A stretch of 64,000 bases of DNA from Nesterenkonia sp. F (lineage in GTDB: Bacteria > Actinomycetota > Actinomycetes > Actinomycetales > Micrococcaceae). Both the position numbers and the translations under genes were made by a program. Location: the NCBI RefSeq assembly GCF_000220985.1, contig NZ_AFRW01000116.1, positions 1 through 64,000 on the forward strand, in the 5' to 3' direction. Positions 45,996 to 55,688 of this stretch are shown here, in pieces. The stretch's first letter is position 1, and the number at the start of each line of letters is the position of its first letter. A model generated the notes under the pieces. It saw only the letters and a list, made by a program, of their open reading frames with translations. It was not told where the DNA came from and made no database searches.

Positions 45996-46748
45996 TCAAC
46001 GCCGATCCGTCGGGTCATCTCCCCGGGAGAGCCCGTCCCACAGGTCGAAGGGATCGTCGTCGTCACCCTCGACGTCCTCGAGGCCCTCGACACCGTCCCC
46101 GTCGCGATCCTGCTCGCGGCCCGGCTCCGGCACACCCGATTCCGCGGCGTGCTCGAGGCCCCCGGCCGATCCCCCGGCCGGATACACGGCCGGATCCGCG
46201 GCGTCCGACTCCGCCGACGAGGACTCCGCGGCGGTCTCATACCGGCGAGTCTCCGGCCAGCCGCGGGATCCCAGCAGCAGCGCGGCCGGGCCGAGCAGCA
46301 GCACCGCCCCGGCGGCGGCCAGCCAGATCGCCGGCCGCAGCGCGTACTCGGCGGCGGCCTCGGTGGTGCCGGTCATGTCGCCCAGCTGCGTCTGCGCCGC
46401 CCCGGCGGGGTCGGCGACGACGGATCCCACCATGACCAGGGTGACCGCCGCGGCCGCCAGCAGCAGCACGGCGATGACCAGCCGCCCGAGGCGACGGGCG
46501 ATGCTCACCGCCGCGCCGCCGGCGAGGGCCACCAGGCCCATGGCCGTGACCGTCTGCGCGGCGTCGGAGCCGGCGACGTCGACGGAGGAGGACACGCTGG
46601 TCGGCCCCAGCCCCGTCGCGGTGATCCAGGGCTGGGCGGTGGCGACGAGGATCAGGGCTCCGGAGAGCAGCGCGCCCAGCACCACGGCGCGGCGGCCGGG
46701 ACGGCGGCCGGACCCGGCGCTCGTCGACGGTCTCGTCGTCCCGCTCAC
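45996..46748 (-). CDS. Trp biosynthesis-associated membrane protein (TIGR02234 type)
   Basis: The 250-residue protein has four membrane helices (VVLGALLSGALILVATAQP followed by WITATG, VTAMGLVALAGGAAVSIA, LVIAVLLLAAAAVTLVMVG, AIWLAAAGAVLLLGPAALLL) and a long acidic C-terminal tail. The AQPW motif after helix 1 and the position next to trpE fit the actinobacterial Trp-associated membrane protein family. Its biochemical role is unknown; a tryptophan or precursor transporter or a regulator has been suggested only by context. GTG at 46748 overlaps the trpE stop (GTGA). The tail (about 75 residues) is rich in Asp, Glu and Gly. Confidence 0.85.
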   Translation of the reverse strand: MSGTTRPSTSAGSGRRPGRRAVVLGALLSGALILVATAQPWITATGLGPTSVSSSVDVAGSDAAQTVTAMGLVALAGGAAVSIARRLGRLVIAVLLLAAAAVTLVMVGSVVADPAGAAQTQLGDMTGTTEAAAEYALRPAIWLAAAGAVLLLGPAALLLGSRGWPETRRYETAAESSSAESDAADPAVYPAGGSAGGLEHAAESGVPEPGREQDRDGDGVEGLEDVEGDDDDPFDLWDGLSRGDDPTDRR

Positions 46749-48343
46749 CGTGGCTCCGACCCATCGTCGGCGACGTCGTGCAGCCGATCGGCGGCCAGCA
46801 CCGCACGCAGCGGGGCGGCGGCCTTGCTCACCGTCTCCCGTCGCTCGGCGTCGTCGTCGGAGTCGGCCACGATCCCGCCGCCGGCCTGGACATGGGCGAC
46901 GCCGTCCTTCAGCAGCGCCGAGCGGATGGCGATCGCCGCGTCCATCCGGCCGGAGAGGTCGAAGTACCCGACGACGCCGCCGTAGACCCCGCGGCGGGTC
47001 GGTTCCCACGCGTCGAGCAGCTGCAGCGCCCGCGGCTTCGGCGCCCCCGAGAGCGTGCCGGCCGGGAACGTCGCGGCCAGCACGTCCAGCGGGGCCACCC
47101 CCTCGGCGACGCGACCCTGGACGTGGGAGGTCATGTGCATCACATGGCTGAAATGCTCCACCCTCATGAACTGGGTGACCTCGACGGAGCCGGGTTCGCA
47201 GACTTTGGCGAGGTCGTTGCGCGAGAGGTCCACCAGCATCAGGTGCTCGGCACGCTCCTTCTCGTCGGCCAGCAGGTCCTCGGCCAGCTCCTGGTCCGCC
47301 CGCGGCGTCTCGCCGCGCGGCCGGGTGCCGGCGATGGGATGGGTGACCACAGTGCCCTCCTCGAGGGTGACCAGCGCCTCCGGCGAGGCGCCGACGACCT
47401 GATACGGCTCTCCGTCGGGGGTCTGATGGTGCAGCAGGTACATGTAGGGACTCGGGTTGAGCAGCCGCAGCATGCGGTAGACCGTCAGCGGGTCGACGTC
47501 GGTGTCGACGTCGAAGCGGCGCGAGACCACGATCTGGAAGACCTCGCCGTCGACGATGGCCTGTTTGGCCTTCGTCAGCGTGTCCAGGTACTCGCGCTCG
47601 TCCCAGGCGTGGCGCACCCGCGCGTCGAGGTCGCGCTCGACCTGTGCGGCCCAGCCGGCCTCGGCGCTGCTCACCCCGGAGAGCGCGGGATCGCCGGCCG
47701 GCGTCGACAGCTCGGCGCGCATCCGGCGCAGCCGGGCGACGGCGTCCTCGTAGGCGGCCTGCGCTCCGGTGTCGCGGCCGTCCTGGTTGATCGCGTTGGC
47801 CACCAGGGTGACGGTCCCGTCGCGGTTGTCATGGACGACCAGATCGCTGACCAGGTGCATCGCCATCTCCGGCACCTGGAGGTCGTCGGCGGGCGGGTGC
47901 GGCAGCCGCTCCCAGTGCCGGACGACGTCCCAGCCGATGTAGCCGACCATCCCTGAGGTCAGATGGGGCAGCTGGGCGGTGCGGGCCCGACCGTCGTCGC
48001 CGGCGAGGAACTCCAGCGTCGCGCGCAGCACCTCGGCGGTGGTGCCGTCGCGCGGGGTGCCCGCCGGCGGCTCGCCGATCCAGTGGGCGGCGCCGTCGCG
48101 CTCGGACAGCGTGGCGCGGGAAGAGACGCCGACGAAGGAATGCCGCGACCAGGCGGCACCCGGGGCGGCGGACTCCATGAGGAAGGTCCCCGGCCGCCCG
48201 TCGGCCAGCGTGCGGTAGATGCTCAGCGGCGTGTGCCCGTCGGCGAGCAGCCGCATGGTCACCGGGATCACCCGGTGCCGGGAGGCCAGGTCGGCGAACT
48301 CCTCGGGACTCGGCGAGACGGTGCCCAGCTCAGGCGTCCCCAT
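46745..48343 (-). CDS. trpE: Anthranilate synthase component I
   Basis: Converts chorismate to anthranilate using ammonia from TrpG, which is not in this window. The 532-residue protein has the N-terminal feedback domain, with [18 protein letters not shown] (the serine-containing Trp site), and a C-terminal catalytic domain with [79 protein letters not shown] and [14 protein letters not shown] at 48343 lies inside hisI, overlapping it by 14 bp, so his and trp genes are translationally linked. An open frame extends 20 codons upstream but without similarity. There is no Trp leader peptide upstream. Confidence 0.96.
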   Translation of the reverse strand: MGTPELGTVSPSPEEFADLASRHRVIPVTMRLLADGHTPLSIYRTLADGRPGTFLMESAAPGAAWSRHSFVGVSSRATLSERDGAAHWIGEPPAGTPRDGTTAEVLRATLEFLAGDDGRARTAQLPHLTSGMVGYIGWDVVRHWERLPHPPADDLQVPEMAMHLVSDLVVHDNRDGTVTLVANAINQDGRDTGAQAAYEDAVARLRRMRAELSTPAGDPALSGVSSAEAGWAAQVERDLDARVRHAWDEREYLDTLTKAKQAIVDGEVFQIVVSRRFDVDTDVDPLTVYRMLRLLNPSPYMYLLHHQTPDGEPYQVVGASPEALVTLEEGTVVTHPIAGTRPRGETPRADQELAEDLLADEKERAEHLMLVDLSRNDLAKVCEPGSVEVTQFMRVEHFSHVMHMTSHVQGRVAEGVAPLDVLAATFPAGTLSGAPKPRALQLLDAWEPTRRGVYGGVVGYFDLSGRMDAAIAIRSALLKDGVAHVQAGGGIVADSDDDAERRETVSKAAAPLRAVLAADRLHDVADDGSEPR

Positions 48344-48749
48344 CGATGCGGCCCTCCTCCCCCGTGCGCGCCGCCTCGGCGGCGTCGGCGGTCTCGAGCG
48401 CATCGAGGTCCACGGCGCGGTCGGTGAAGCAGCTGGTCGTGCCGGTGTGGCAGGCCGGACCGGTCTGCTCGACGCGCAGCAGCACCGTGTCGCCGTCGCA
48501 GTCCAGCGCGACGCCGACGACCTGCTGCGTGTGCCCCGAGCTCGCGCCCTTGCGCCAGAGCTCGCCCCGCGAGCGCGACCAGTACGTGCCCTGGCGGGTG
48601 GACAGCGTCGTCGCCAGGGCGGCGTCGTTCATCCAGGCCATCATCAGCACCTCCCCGGTGGCGACGTCCTGGGCGATCGCCGGCACCAGGCCGTCGGCGT
48701 CGAAGCGGACGCGGTCGCGGACGGCGGCGGGAAGCGGGGTCGAGCTCAT
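48330..48749 (-). CDS. hisI: Phosphoribosyl-AMP cyclohydrolase
   Basis: Third step of histidine synthesis; opens the purine ring of PR-AMP. The 139-residue protein has [46 protein letters not shown] and the zinc/magnesium-binding CHTGTTSCF. It is a stand-alone HisI without the HisE domain, as in other actinobacteria. ATG at 48749 has AGGAGA upstream. It lies between hisF (77 bp upstream) and trpE (14-bp overlap). Confidence 0.95.
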   Translation of the reverse strand: MSSTPLPAAVRDRVRFDADGLVPAIAQDVATGEVLMMAWMNDAALATTLSTRQGTYWSRSRGELWRKGASSGHTQQVVGVALDCDGDTVLLRVEQTGPACHTGTTSCFTDRAVDLDALETADAAEAARTGEEGRIDGDA

Positions 48750-48826
48750 CGGGATCTCCTGGGCGGATGGACGGGACGATGATGGACGGGACGATGGCAG
48801 GGCGAGGACCCGGCGTCGACGGCGGG

Positions 48827-49597
48827 TCAGCGCACCGGATGCCCGGCGGCGGCCACGGCCTCCTTGACCCGGGCGAGCATGTCGTCGGGGCCGAAGTGGA
48901 ACAGCGAGGCGGCCAGCACGGCATCGGCGCCGGCGTCGACGGCCTCCGGGAAGTCCTCGGGCCTCCCGGCGCCGCCCGAGGCGATCAGCGGCACCCGGGT
49001 GGCCGACCGGACGGTCCGGATCATCTCGACGTCGAAGCCGTCGCGGGTGCCGTCGGCGTCGATGGAGTTCAGCAGGATCTCGCCGACCCCGCGCCCGGCC
49101 GCCTCGCGGCACCACGCGACCGCGTCGAGGCCGGTGCCGCGTCGTCCGCCGTGGGTGGTGACCTCGAAGCCGGAGCCGATCGCCGGATCCTCGGTGCGCC
49201 GGGCGTCGAGCGAGAGCACCAGGACCTGGGAGCCGAAGCGGGCGGCGATCTCGTCGATGACCTCCGGCCGGTCCACCGCCGCGGTGTTGATCGAGGCCTT
49301 GTCCGCTCCGCAGCGCAGCAGCCGGGCCACGTCCTCGGCGCTGCGGACGCCCCCGCCGACGGTCAGCGGGATGAAGACCTCCTCGGCGGTGCGGGTGACC
49401 ACGTCGTAGGTCGTGCTGCGGTCCGAGGACGAGGCGGTGACGTCCAGGAAGGTCAGTTCGTCGGCGCCGGCGGCGTCATAGCGGCGGGCCAGCTCCACCG
49501 GGTCGCCGGCGTCGCGCAGCTCGGCGAAGTTCACGCCCTTCACCACCCGGCCGGCGTCCACGTCGAGGCAGGGGATGATCCTGACCGCCAATGACAT
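48827..49597 (-). CDS. hisF: Imidazole glycerol phosphate synthase, cyclase subunit
   Basis: With HisH (not in this window) it makes imidazole glycerol phosphate and AICAR. The 256-residue barrel starts [19 protein letters not shown] (catalytic Asp) and has [34 protein letters not shown] and [14 protein letters not shown], the half-barrel phosphate sites. ATG at 49597 is preceded by AGGAGG. It follows hisG by 62 bp. Confidence 0.96.
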   Translation of the reverse strand: MSLAVRIIPCLDVDAGRVVKGVNFAELRDAGDPVELARRYDAAGADELTFLDVTASSSDRSTTYDVVTRTAEEVFIPLTVGGGVRSAEDVARLLRCGADKASINTAAVDRPEVIDEIAARFGSQVLVLSLDARRTEDPAIGSGFEVTTHGGRRGTGLDAVAWCREAAGRGVGEILLNSIDADGTRDGFDVEMIRTVRSATRVPLIASGGAGRPEDFPEAVDAGADAVLAASLFHFGPDDMLARVKEAVAAAGHPVR

Positions 49598-49659
49598 GCT
49601 GTGCTCCTCCTGTGCTCGATCGGACCGGGACGGGACGGGGTGGCTGGGCGACGACGCGC

Positions 49660-50511
49660 TCAGACGCGGCAGGCGTGGATGGAGGAGACCAGGATCGCCC
49701 GGGCTCCGAGCTCGTAGAGCTCGTCCATCAGCTGGTTCGTGCGTCCGCTGGGCACCATCGAGCGCACGGCCACCCAGTCCTCGTCGGCCAGCGGGGAGAC
49801 CGTCGGCGACTCCAGCCCAGGAGTGATCGCGGCGGCCTGGTCGAGCAGCTCGCGGCGGATGTCATAGTCCATCATCACGTAGCGCCGGGCGACGAGCACG
49901 CCCTGGATCCGCCGGATGAGCCGGTCGATGCCGACGGGACGCTCGCCGTGGCGGGAGATCAGGATGGCCTCCGAGCGCATGATCGGCTCGCCGAACATCT
50001 CCATGCCGGCGGCCTTGAGCGTGTTGCCGGTCTCGACGACGTCGGCGATGGCGTCGGCGACGTCGAGGCGGACCGCAGTCTCCACGGCCCCGTCGAGGTG
50101 GACGACTTCGACGTCCTCGATGCCCTGGGTGGTGAACCAGTGGGCCAGAAGCCCGTCATAGCTGGTGGCCACCCGCCTGCCGGCCAGCTCCTCGGCGGAG
50201 CTGAAGCTGCCCTGCGGAGCCGCCAGCCGGAAGGTGGACTGGCCGAAGCCCAGGCCCAGGATCTCCTCGGCGCCGTGGTCGACGCGTGCGTCCTGGAAGA
50301 GGTCGCGGCCGGTGATCCCGATGTCGAGAGTTCCGGAGCCGACGTAGACGGCGATGTCGCGAGGACGGAGGTAGAAGAACTCGACGCCGTTCTCCTCGTC
50401 GACCATCACGAGGTCGCGCTTGTCACGGCGCTGGACGTATCCGGCTTCGGAGAGCATGGCCATGGCGGCCTCGGAGAGCGCGCCCTTGTTCGGTACGGCA
50501 ACACGCAGCAT
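49660..50511 (-). CDS. hisG: ATP phosphoribosyltransferase (long form)
   Basis: Commits ATP and PRPP to histidine synthesis. At 283 residues it is the long form with a C-terminal regulatory domain (about residue 210 onward), so no HisZ is required and histidine feedback is expected. Recognisable segments are [32 protein letters not shown], the PRPP-loop-like [13 protein letters not shown] and the end domain [19 protein letters not shown]. It is 78 bp downstream of hisE; ATG at 50511 follows a GAGGGACCATCTG stretch. The hisG-hisF-hisI-trpE run is co-directional. Confidence 0.95.
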   Translation of the reverse strand: MLRVAVPNKGALSEAAMAMLSEAGYVQRRDKRDLVMVDEENGVEFFYLRPRDIAVYVGSGTLDIGITGRDLFQDARVDHGAEEILGLGFGQSTFRLAAPQGSFSSAEELAGRRVATSYDGLLAHWFTTQGIEDVEVVHLDGAVETAVRLDVADAIADVVETGNTLKAAGMEMFGEPIMRSEAILISRHGERPVGIDRLIRRIQGVLVARRYVMMDYDIRRELLDQAAAITPGLESPTVSPLADEDWVAVRSMVPSGRTNQLMDELYELGARAILVSSIHACRV

Positions 50512-50589
50512 GGATCAGATGGTCCCTCGGGTCAGTATGCGGATCAGGAGCGGTTCAGCGGGCGACGAGCGGCGAGACGCGCCGCCGCC

Positions 50590-50853
50590 TCAGAGATGGC
50601 GGTAGACGTCCTCGGGGCTGATGCCGCGGGCGAGCATCATCACCTGCAGGTGATAGAGGAGCTGGGACATCTCCTCGGCGGCGGCCTCGTCGGACTCGTG
50701 CTCGGCGGCCATCCAGACTTCGGCGGCCTCCTCGACGATCTTCTTGCCGATGCTATGGACGCCGGCGTCGAGGGCGGCGACGGTGCCGGATCCCTCGGGT
50801 CGGGAGGCGGCCTTCTCGGCGAGTTCGGCATACAGCTGGTCGAAGGTCTTCAC
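50590..50853 (-). CDS. hisE: Phosphoribosyl-ATP pyrophosphohydrolase
   Basis: Second step of histidine synthesis, removing pyrophosphate from PR-ATP. The 87-residue all-helical protein reads [53 protein letters not shown], the MazG-like metal-binding Glu/Asp helices. I chose GTG at 50853: TACCCT lies 6 bp before it, giving a leaderless start, while the longer frame to 50913 has no family similarity. It therefore probably begins a new unit that runs into hisG. Confidence 0.94.
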   Translation of the reverse strand: MKTFDQLYAELAEKAASRPEGSGTVAALDAGVHSIGKKIVEEAAEVWMAAEHESDEAAAEEMSQLLYHLQVMMLARGISPEDVYRHL

Positions 50854-50953
50854 CGTCCCAGGGTATGCCGTCGGCGCCCGTCGCCGCGATTCGCCCGCCC
50901 GCGACGACGTCACGGAGCATCCGACGGATCATCCGACGGAGCCTCCGCGGGCC

Positions 50954-51448
50954 TCAGTCGAGCGCGTCGAGCACCGCCCGGGTCGCCACGGCGGCATGCG
51001 CGGCCTCGAAGCCCTTGTCCTCCGTCGACCCCTCCAGGCCGGCGCGGTCGAGGGCCTGCTGGTCGTCGTCGACGGTGAGCACGCCGAAGCCCATCGGGGT
51101 CGAGGTGCGCAGCGAGGCCTCGGTGAGCCCGTCGGTGGCGGCCTGGCAGACGTAGTCGAAATGCGGGGTGCCGCCGCGGACCACCACGCCGAGGGCCACC
51201 ACCGCGTCATGGGTCTCGGCGGCGCGGGCTGCGATCAGCGGCAGCTCGAAGCTGCCCGGGGCACGGAGCAGCGTGACGTCGTCGACGCCGATCTGCTCCA
51301 GGAAGCGGTGTGCGCCGCCGATCAGGCCGTCCATCACGCGGGCGTGCCAGCGGGAGGCCACCACGGCCACGCGCAGGCCGCGCCCGGCCCGGGCGCGCAG
51401 CTGCTGCAGCTCGTCGGCGTCGATCTCGGGGGTTCCGGTGCTGCTCAT
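50954..51448 (-). CDS. ribH: 6,7-dimethyl-8-ribityllumazine synthase
   Basis: Penultimate step of riboflavin synthesis, forming lumazine from the pyrimidinedione and butanone phosphate made by the RibB domain next door. The 164-residue protein has [49 protein letters not shown] (catalytic His) and [16 protein letters not shown]. It starts at ATG 51448, overlapping the stop of the fused ribE-ribBA gene by 4 bases, and is the last gene of the operon. Confidence 0.96.
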   Translation of the reverse strand: MSSTGTPEIDADELQQLRARAGRGLRVAVVASRWHARVMDGLIGGAHRFLEQIGVDDVTLLRAPGSFELPLIAARAAETHDAVVALGVVVRGGTPHFDYVCQAATDGLTEASLRTSTPMGFGVLTVDDDQQALDRAGLEGSTEDKGFEAAHAAVATRAVLDALD

Positions 51449-53553
51449 CGTTCTCCTTGCTCGTTCAGCGGTCGGGTCTCCTCGGCCGGCTCGCCGCGGC
51501 CGTCGACGTCGTCGAGGGCGGGCTCCTGCTCCGACGCCTCGCCCAGGCCCAGGCGGTCACCGAGGTGGTCCATCAGGTGATGCATGCGGTCGCGCTTGGT
51601 GCGCAGGTACCGGCGGTTCTCGTCGTGGACCTCGCCCTCGGAGGGGACCTGGTCGACGTCGAGTCCGGCCTCCTGCAGCGCGGCGACCTTCTCCGGATTG
51701 TTCGTCAGCAGACGCACCCGCGTCAGCCCGCAGCTGTGCAGGATGGCCGCCGCCCCGGTGTAGTCGCGCAGCTCGGCGGCCAGGCCGAGCATCTCGTTGG
51801 CCTCGACGGTGTCCGCGCCCTCCTCCTGGAGCCTATAGGCGCGCAGCTTGTTGGCCAGTCCGATGCCGCGGCCCTCGTGGCCGCGCAGGTAGAGCAGATG
51901 GCCGCCGTCGCGCTGGATGGACTCCAGCGCCGAGGCCAGCTGCGTGCCGCAGTCGCAGCGGTGCGAGCCCAGCACGTCGCCGGTGATGCATTCGGAGTGC
52001 AGGCGGATCAGCGGAGCCTCGGCCGACGCGTCCGCGGCGGGGCCTGACGCCCCGGCGGCGGGATGCTCGGCCGGCGCCTGGGAGCGGGCGGAGATGAGCA
52101 GGTGCTCATGGCCGGTGTCGTGCTCGGCCCAGACCTGGGCGGCGAAGATGCCGTGGTCGGTGGGCAGCGTGACCACCGGCCCGGGGGTCACCAGGGCGCG
52201 GGCCTGCTCGGAGGGACGGTCCCAGCTCGCCCGCGCCGCATCGCGCACGGTGGAGGGGTCCACCGTGCCGCCGCGGTAGTCGACCAGGTCCGCGATGGAG
52301 ATCAGCGCCAGCCCGTGGGCGTCGGCGAACTCGCGCAGCGCCGGCACGCGCATCATCCGCCCGTCGTCGTGGACGAGCTCGGCGATCACCCCGACCTGCG
52401 AGATCCCGGCCAGCCGACAGAGGTCGACGGCGGCCTCGGTGTGCCCGGACCGGCCGAGCACGCCCTCGGCGTGGGCGACGAGCGGGAAGACATGGCCGGG
52501 GCGGGTCAGGTCGGCGGCGCCGGCGCCGCTGTCGGCCAGCATCTGCAGCGTGCGCGCCCGGTCGGCGGCGCTGATGCCGGTGCTCACCCCCTCGGCGGCG
52601 TCGACGCTGACGGTGTAGGCGGTGCCCTTGGGATCCTCGTTCTCGGCCACCATCGGCGGCAGGTCCAGATGGGCGGCGCGCTCGGCCGTCATCGGCGCGC
52701 AGACCACCCCGGAGCTGTGCCGGACGGTGAAGGCCATCAGCTCCTCGTCGGCGAGGGCCGCCGGCAGGATCAGGTCGCCCTCGTTCTCGCGGTCGGCGTC
52801 GTCGACGACGACGACCGGCCGCCCCTGGGCGAGCTGGTTCAGCGCGACCTCCACCGGATCCAGCACCGGGGCCGGCGTCGTCGGCGCCGGGACGGCGGGC
52901 ACCGCCGCCGCGGGATCCTCCGCGGCGAGAGCGGGAGCGGCGGACTCGCCGGAGAAGCGCAGCATGCGGCGGGCGTACTTGGCCAGCACGTCGACCTCGA
53001 GGTTCACCGCATCGCCGACCTGGCGGCGACCCAGCGTGGTCTCGGCCAGTGTGGTCGGGATGAGCCCGACCTCGAACCAGGCCGGCGCCTCCCCGGCCTC
53101 GGAGACCGCGGTGACGGTCAGCGAGACGCCGTCGACGGCGATCGAGCCCTTCTCCGCGAGATAGGGCGCCAGCTCCGCGGGCACCGCGAAGCGGTGACGA
53201 CCGTCGTGGACGTCGCGGGCGAGCAGCTCGCCCAGCCCGTCCACATGGCCCTGGACCACGTGTCCGTCCAGTCGGGCGCCGGAGGGCACGCAGCGCTCCA
53301 GGTTCACCCGGTCCCCGACGGCGCGCCGGCCCAGCGTGGTGCGCCGCAGCGTCTCCTGGATGAGGTCGACGGCGAGGTGCTCGCCGTCGACCGAGGTGGC
53401 GCTGACGCAGACGCCGTCGACGGCGATCGAGCCGCCCAGCGGCAGGTCTTCGACATGGCCCGGGGCGGCGACGGTGAGCCGCTCGACCCCGCGGGCGGGA
53501 TCGGGGCGGCGCTCCACGACGGTGCCGAGTCCGGTGATGATTCCGGTGAACAT
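51445..53553 (-). CDS. Fused riboflavin synthase - DHBP synthase - GTP cyclohydrolase II
   Basis: One uninterrupted 702-residue frame holds three riboflavin enzymes. Residues 1-200 are riboflavin synthase alpha (RibE): [17 protein letters not shown] and two lumazine-binding repeats with [15 protein letters not shown] and [15 protein letters not shown]. An Ala/Pro linker (about 200-230) leads to DHBP synthase (RibB): [19 protein letters not shown] and [22 protein letters not shown]-type metal sites. From about residue 440 follows GTP cyclohydrolase II (RibA), with the zinc cysteines in [18 protein letters not shown] and [18 protein letters not shown]. The last 40 residues are acidic. RibBA fusion is common, but adding RibE is unusual. 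It follows ribD by 3 bp and overlaps ribH. Confidence 0.93.
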   Translation of the reverse strand: MFTGIITGLGTVVERRPDPARGVERLTVAAPGHVEDLPLGGSIAVDGVCVSATSVDGEHLAVDLIQETLRRTTLGRRAVGDRVNLERCVPSGARLDGHVVQGHVDGLGELLARDVHDGRHRFAVPAELAPYLAEKGSIAVDGVSLTVTAVSEAGEAPAWFEVGLIPTTLAETTLGRRQVGDAVNLEVDVLAKYARRMLRFSGESAAPALAAEDPAAAVPAVPAPTTPAPVLDPVEVALNQLAQGRPVVVVDDADRENEGDLILPAALADEELMAFTVRHSSGVVCAPMTAERAAHLDLPPMVAENEDPKGTAYTVSVDAAEGVSTGISAADRARTLQMLADSGAGAADLTRPGHVFPLVAHAEGVLGRSGHTEAAVDLCRLAGISQVGVIAELVHDDGRMMRVPALREFADAHGLALISIADLVDYRGGTVDPSTVRDAARASWDRPSEQARALVTPGPVVTLPTDHGIFAAQVWAEHDTGHEHLLISARSQAPAEHPAAGASGPAADASAEAPLIRLHSECITGDVLGSHRCDCGTQLASALESIQRDGGHLLYLRGHEGRGIGLANKLRAYRLQEEGADTVEANEMLGLAAELRDYTGAAAILHSCGLTRVRLLTNNPEKVAALQEAGLDVDQVPSEGEVHDENRRYLRTKRDRMHHLMDHLGDRLGLGEASEQEPALDDVDGRGEPAEETRPLNEQGER

Positions 53554-53556
53554 CTC

Positions 53557-54648
53557 TCAGCTGCTCCTGTTCGCTGGGGTGGATGACGACGGGGGGTCGG
53601 GGGCCAGGTGGACGCAGACGTCGTCCTCCATCAGCGTCACGGGCCCGTCCTCGGCGGAGTCCGGCCGGAAGCGCGGCGCCTCGGACAGCGTGGAGACCCC
53701 GATGGCTCCGACGCTGCTGGGGCCCTCCCCGAGCAGCACCGGTGCGTGGTAGGCGAAGATCTCGTCGACCAGGTCGGCGGCGAAGAAGGCCGAGAGCACC
53801 CGGGATCCGCCCTCGACGAGCACATGGCGGACGGGGCGCCCGTCGAGCTGCGCGGCGGCCAGGCGGCGCAGCGCCTCGAGCGGATCGTGGGTGGGCAGCT
53901 GCAGCCACCCCTCCCCCTCGGGACGTCCGCCGCGCAGCCGCGCATCCTCCGGCACCGGGCGACGCCCCATGACCACACGCAGCGGCTGCGCCGCCAGCGG
54001 CTCGCCGGACGCGTCGCGGGCGGTGAGCCGGGGGTCGTCGACGGCGACGGTGCTGCTGCCGACCAGGATCGCGTCGATGCGGGAGCGGATCCGGTGGGTG
54101 TGGCTCCGCGAGGCCGCCGAGGTGATCCACTGGCTGGTGCCGTCGGCGGCGGCGATGCGCCCGTCCAGACTCTGCGCCAGGTGCACGGTGACGAAGGGAC
54201 GTCCCTGCTGCCGGGCGAGGTTCCATCGATGGTTCAGCCGACGACACGCCGCGGCCAGCACTCCGGAGACGACCTCCACGCCGGCCGCGGCGAGCTCGGC
54301 GGCTCCCCCGCCGGCGTCGGCGGTCGGATCGGCGGCGCCGTGGACGACGCGCGGGACGCCGGCGGCCAGGATCGCCTCCACGCACGGGGGCTGGCGGCCG
54401 TGGTGCCGACAGGGCTCGAGGGTGCAGTAGAGCGTCGTGGTGGTCAGATCGACGTCGGGCCGCTCGGCGGCGGCCCGGGCGAGCGCGTCGCGCTCCGCGT
54501 GCAGGTGCCCGGCGCCGCGGTGGTGGCCGACGGCGACCACCTCGCCGGAATCGTCGACGAGCACTGCTCCGACCAGCGGATTCACTCCGCGCACGCCGCG
54601 GTCGGCGGCCTGCAGCGCGGCCGCCATGTGCTTCTCGTGCTCAGTCAT
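53557..54648 (-). CDS. ribD: Riboflavin biosynthesis deaminase/reductase
   Basis: Bifunctional second and third steps after GTP cyclohydrolase II. The 363-residue protein has the cytidine-deaminase-like zinc site (GHLHAERDAL; LYCTLEPCRHHGRQPPC) in residues 1-145 and a reductase domain beginning PFVTVHLAQSLDGRIAAADG, with WITSAASRSHTHRIRS, DAILVGSSTVAVDDPRLTAR and VLVEGGSRVLSAFFAADLVD. ATG at 54648 gives the usual start MTEHEKHMAAALQAA. It is first in the riboflavin operon, 350 bp downstream of an FMN riboswitch, so FMN should repress the entire operon. Confidence 0.95.
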   Translation of the reverse strand: MTEHEKHMAAALQAADRGVRGVNPLVGAVLVDDSGEVVAVGHHRGAGHLHAERDALARAAAERPDVDLTTTTLYCTLEPCRHHGRQPPCVEAILAAGVPRVVHGAADPTADAGGGAAELAAAGVEVVSGVLAAACRRLNHRWNLARQQGRPFVTVHLAQSLDGRIAAADGTSQWITSAASRSHTHRIRSRIDAILVGSSTVAVDDPRLTARDASGEPLAAQPLRVVMGRRPVPEDARLRGGRPEGEGWLQLPTHDPLEALRRLAAAQLDGRPVRHVLVEGGSRVLSAFFAADLVDEIFAYHAPVLLGEGPSSVGAIGVSTLSEAPRFRPDSAEDGPVTLMEDDVCVHLAPDPPSSSTPANRSS

Positions 54649-54998
54649 CGCCGCCCTCTCCGCACGCGGTCCGGCGACGACGTCGCACGGCCCGCTCCTC
54701 GCGGGGCAACAGCGCGACGGGCCGAGACATGCCCGGTCCGGTCCCCGGCGCCGACGGGTCGGGCCGCCGCAGGGCGGCTTTCCGGCGGTGCCGGGCGACG
54801 GCGCCGGACGACGAGGGACGAAGAGCCCGAGGGGCGCAGCGGGATCGGAGAGCGCGGAGAGCGCGGAGCATGCATGGGCGTCGTGTCCTCCCCGGTCCGG
54901 CGGATCTCGTGGATGCCAGGAGCTCCGGGACGACGGCGCCTGCGCGGCGGAGGGCGGCGCCGGCCCGCGGAGAGACCCGGGACGCGTCCGACCCCCAG
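54649..54998 (-). other. Long leader between FMN riboswitch and ribD
   Basis: The 350-nt stretch has no supported gene and should contain the expression platform. GC-rich hairpins are present, such as GCCCCGC/GCGGGCC near 54690-54707 and a GCCGCCCTGCGGCGGC stretch near 54763-54778. I cannot tell whether control is by termination or by hiding the ribD start. Confidence 0.5.
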
Positions 54999-55126
54999 CG
55001 TGCTTCTCCCCTCCAGACTCTGACTGTCGGCACCGGAATTCCACCGGTTCAGCCGCGGACGTCGGGGACGACCGCGGGTCGCGGGCTGTGACCGCCGGTT
55101 CGGACTTCCACCGATCCCGGAGCACG
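54999..55126 (-). promoter_or_regulatory. FMN riboswitch (RFN element)
   Basis: Read on the minus strand, the conserved RFN parts occur in order: closing stem CGTGCT ... AGCACG, GGTGGAAGTCCGAACCGGCG then GTCACAGCCCGCGACC, GAACCGGTGGAATTCCGGTG then CCGACAGTCAGAGTCTGGA, and GGGAGAAGCAC at the end. Length (about 128 nt) and order match the FMN aptamer. It precedes ribD, where FMN binding would lower expression of the riboflavin operon. A CAGACT -10-like element lies about 20 bp before it. Confidence 0.95.
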
Positions 55127-55160
55127 TGGTGTGTCGAGGTCCAGTCTGCCACAGGCATGA

Positions 55161-55196
55161 GAGAGGCCCGGAATCCTGTCGGATTCCGGGCCTCTC
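55161..55196 (-). terminator. Terminator of the tRNA Gly-Cys-Val-Gly unit
   Basis: Sixteen-base perfect arms, GAGAGGCCCGGAATCC (55161-55176) and GGATTCCGGGCCTCTC (55181-55196), with a 4-base TGTC loop, start 13 bp past the last minus-strand tRNA. The riboflavin promoter follows immediately. Confidence 0.85.
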
Positions 55197-55209
55197 GGTG
55201 ATGCTCCAG

Positions 55210-55283
55210 AGCGGATGACGAGATTCGAACTCGCGACCCTCACCATGGCAAGGTGATGCTCTAGCCAGCTGAGCTACATCCGC
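55210..55283 (-). tRNA. tRNA-Gly (anticodon GCC), copy 1
   Basis: A 74-nt minus-strand cloverleaf: acceptor GCGGATG with CATCCGC and discriminator T, anticodon stem TCACC/GGTGA around loop TTGCCAT (anticodon GCC) and T arm AGTTCGAATCT. Identical to the copy at 55689-55762. CCA is not encoded. Confidence 0.97.
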
Positions 55284-55309
55284 ACGGATGATCAGTATAG
55301 ACCATCCAG

Positions 55310-55381
55310 TGCGCGATACTGGGTTCGAACCAGTGACCTCTTCCGTGTCAAGGAAGCGCGCTACCGCTGCGCCAATCGCGC
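55310..55381 (-). tRNA. tRNA-Val (anticodon GAC)
   Basis: A 72-nt minus-strand cloverleaf: acceptor GCGCGAT with ATCGCGC and discriminator A, anticodon stem CTTCC/GGAAG around loop TTGACAC (anticodon GAC), T arm GGTTCGAACCC. Confidence 0.97.
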
Positions 55382-55425
55382 CTGTTCAGTTGTCGGCCGG
55401 CTGCGGACAGCTCGACCGTCGTGCG

Positions 55426-55496
55426 AGGTGGGGACGGGATTCGAACCCGCGTTGACGGCTTTGCAGGCCGCTGCCTCGCCACTCGGCCACCCCACC
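55426..55496 (-). tRNA. tRNA-Cys (anticodon GCA)
   Basis: A 71-nt minus-strand cloverleaf: acceptor GGTGGGG with CCCCACC and discriminator T (normal for Cys), anticodon stem GCGGC/GCCGT around loop CTGCAAA (anticodon GCA), T arm GGTTCGAATCC. Confidence 0.97.
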
Positions 55497-55688
55497 GTAC
55501 CCGATCAGCTCCTCGCTCGCATCCCGGAGGATCCTGCGAGGCCTGCTCGACGTCCAGCGGCCGGGCCGGAGCCCGCACGCCGTCTGCAGTGCCCCTCCGC
55601 CGCCGGACGGATCCGGGCGGCGAAGAGCGAACCGCAGCATGCGACGGCCTCGGAGGACCGATTCCGCCGCATGGCATGCAGCTCGTCG

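Noticed and set aside
54641-55033. A 130-codon minus-strand frame between the FMN riboswitch and ribD
   Set aside because: It begins inside the riboswitch aptamer, is Arg/Ala-rich without motifs and has no suitable ribosome site.
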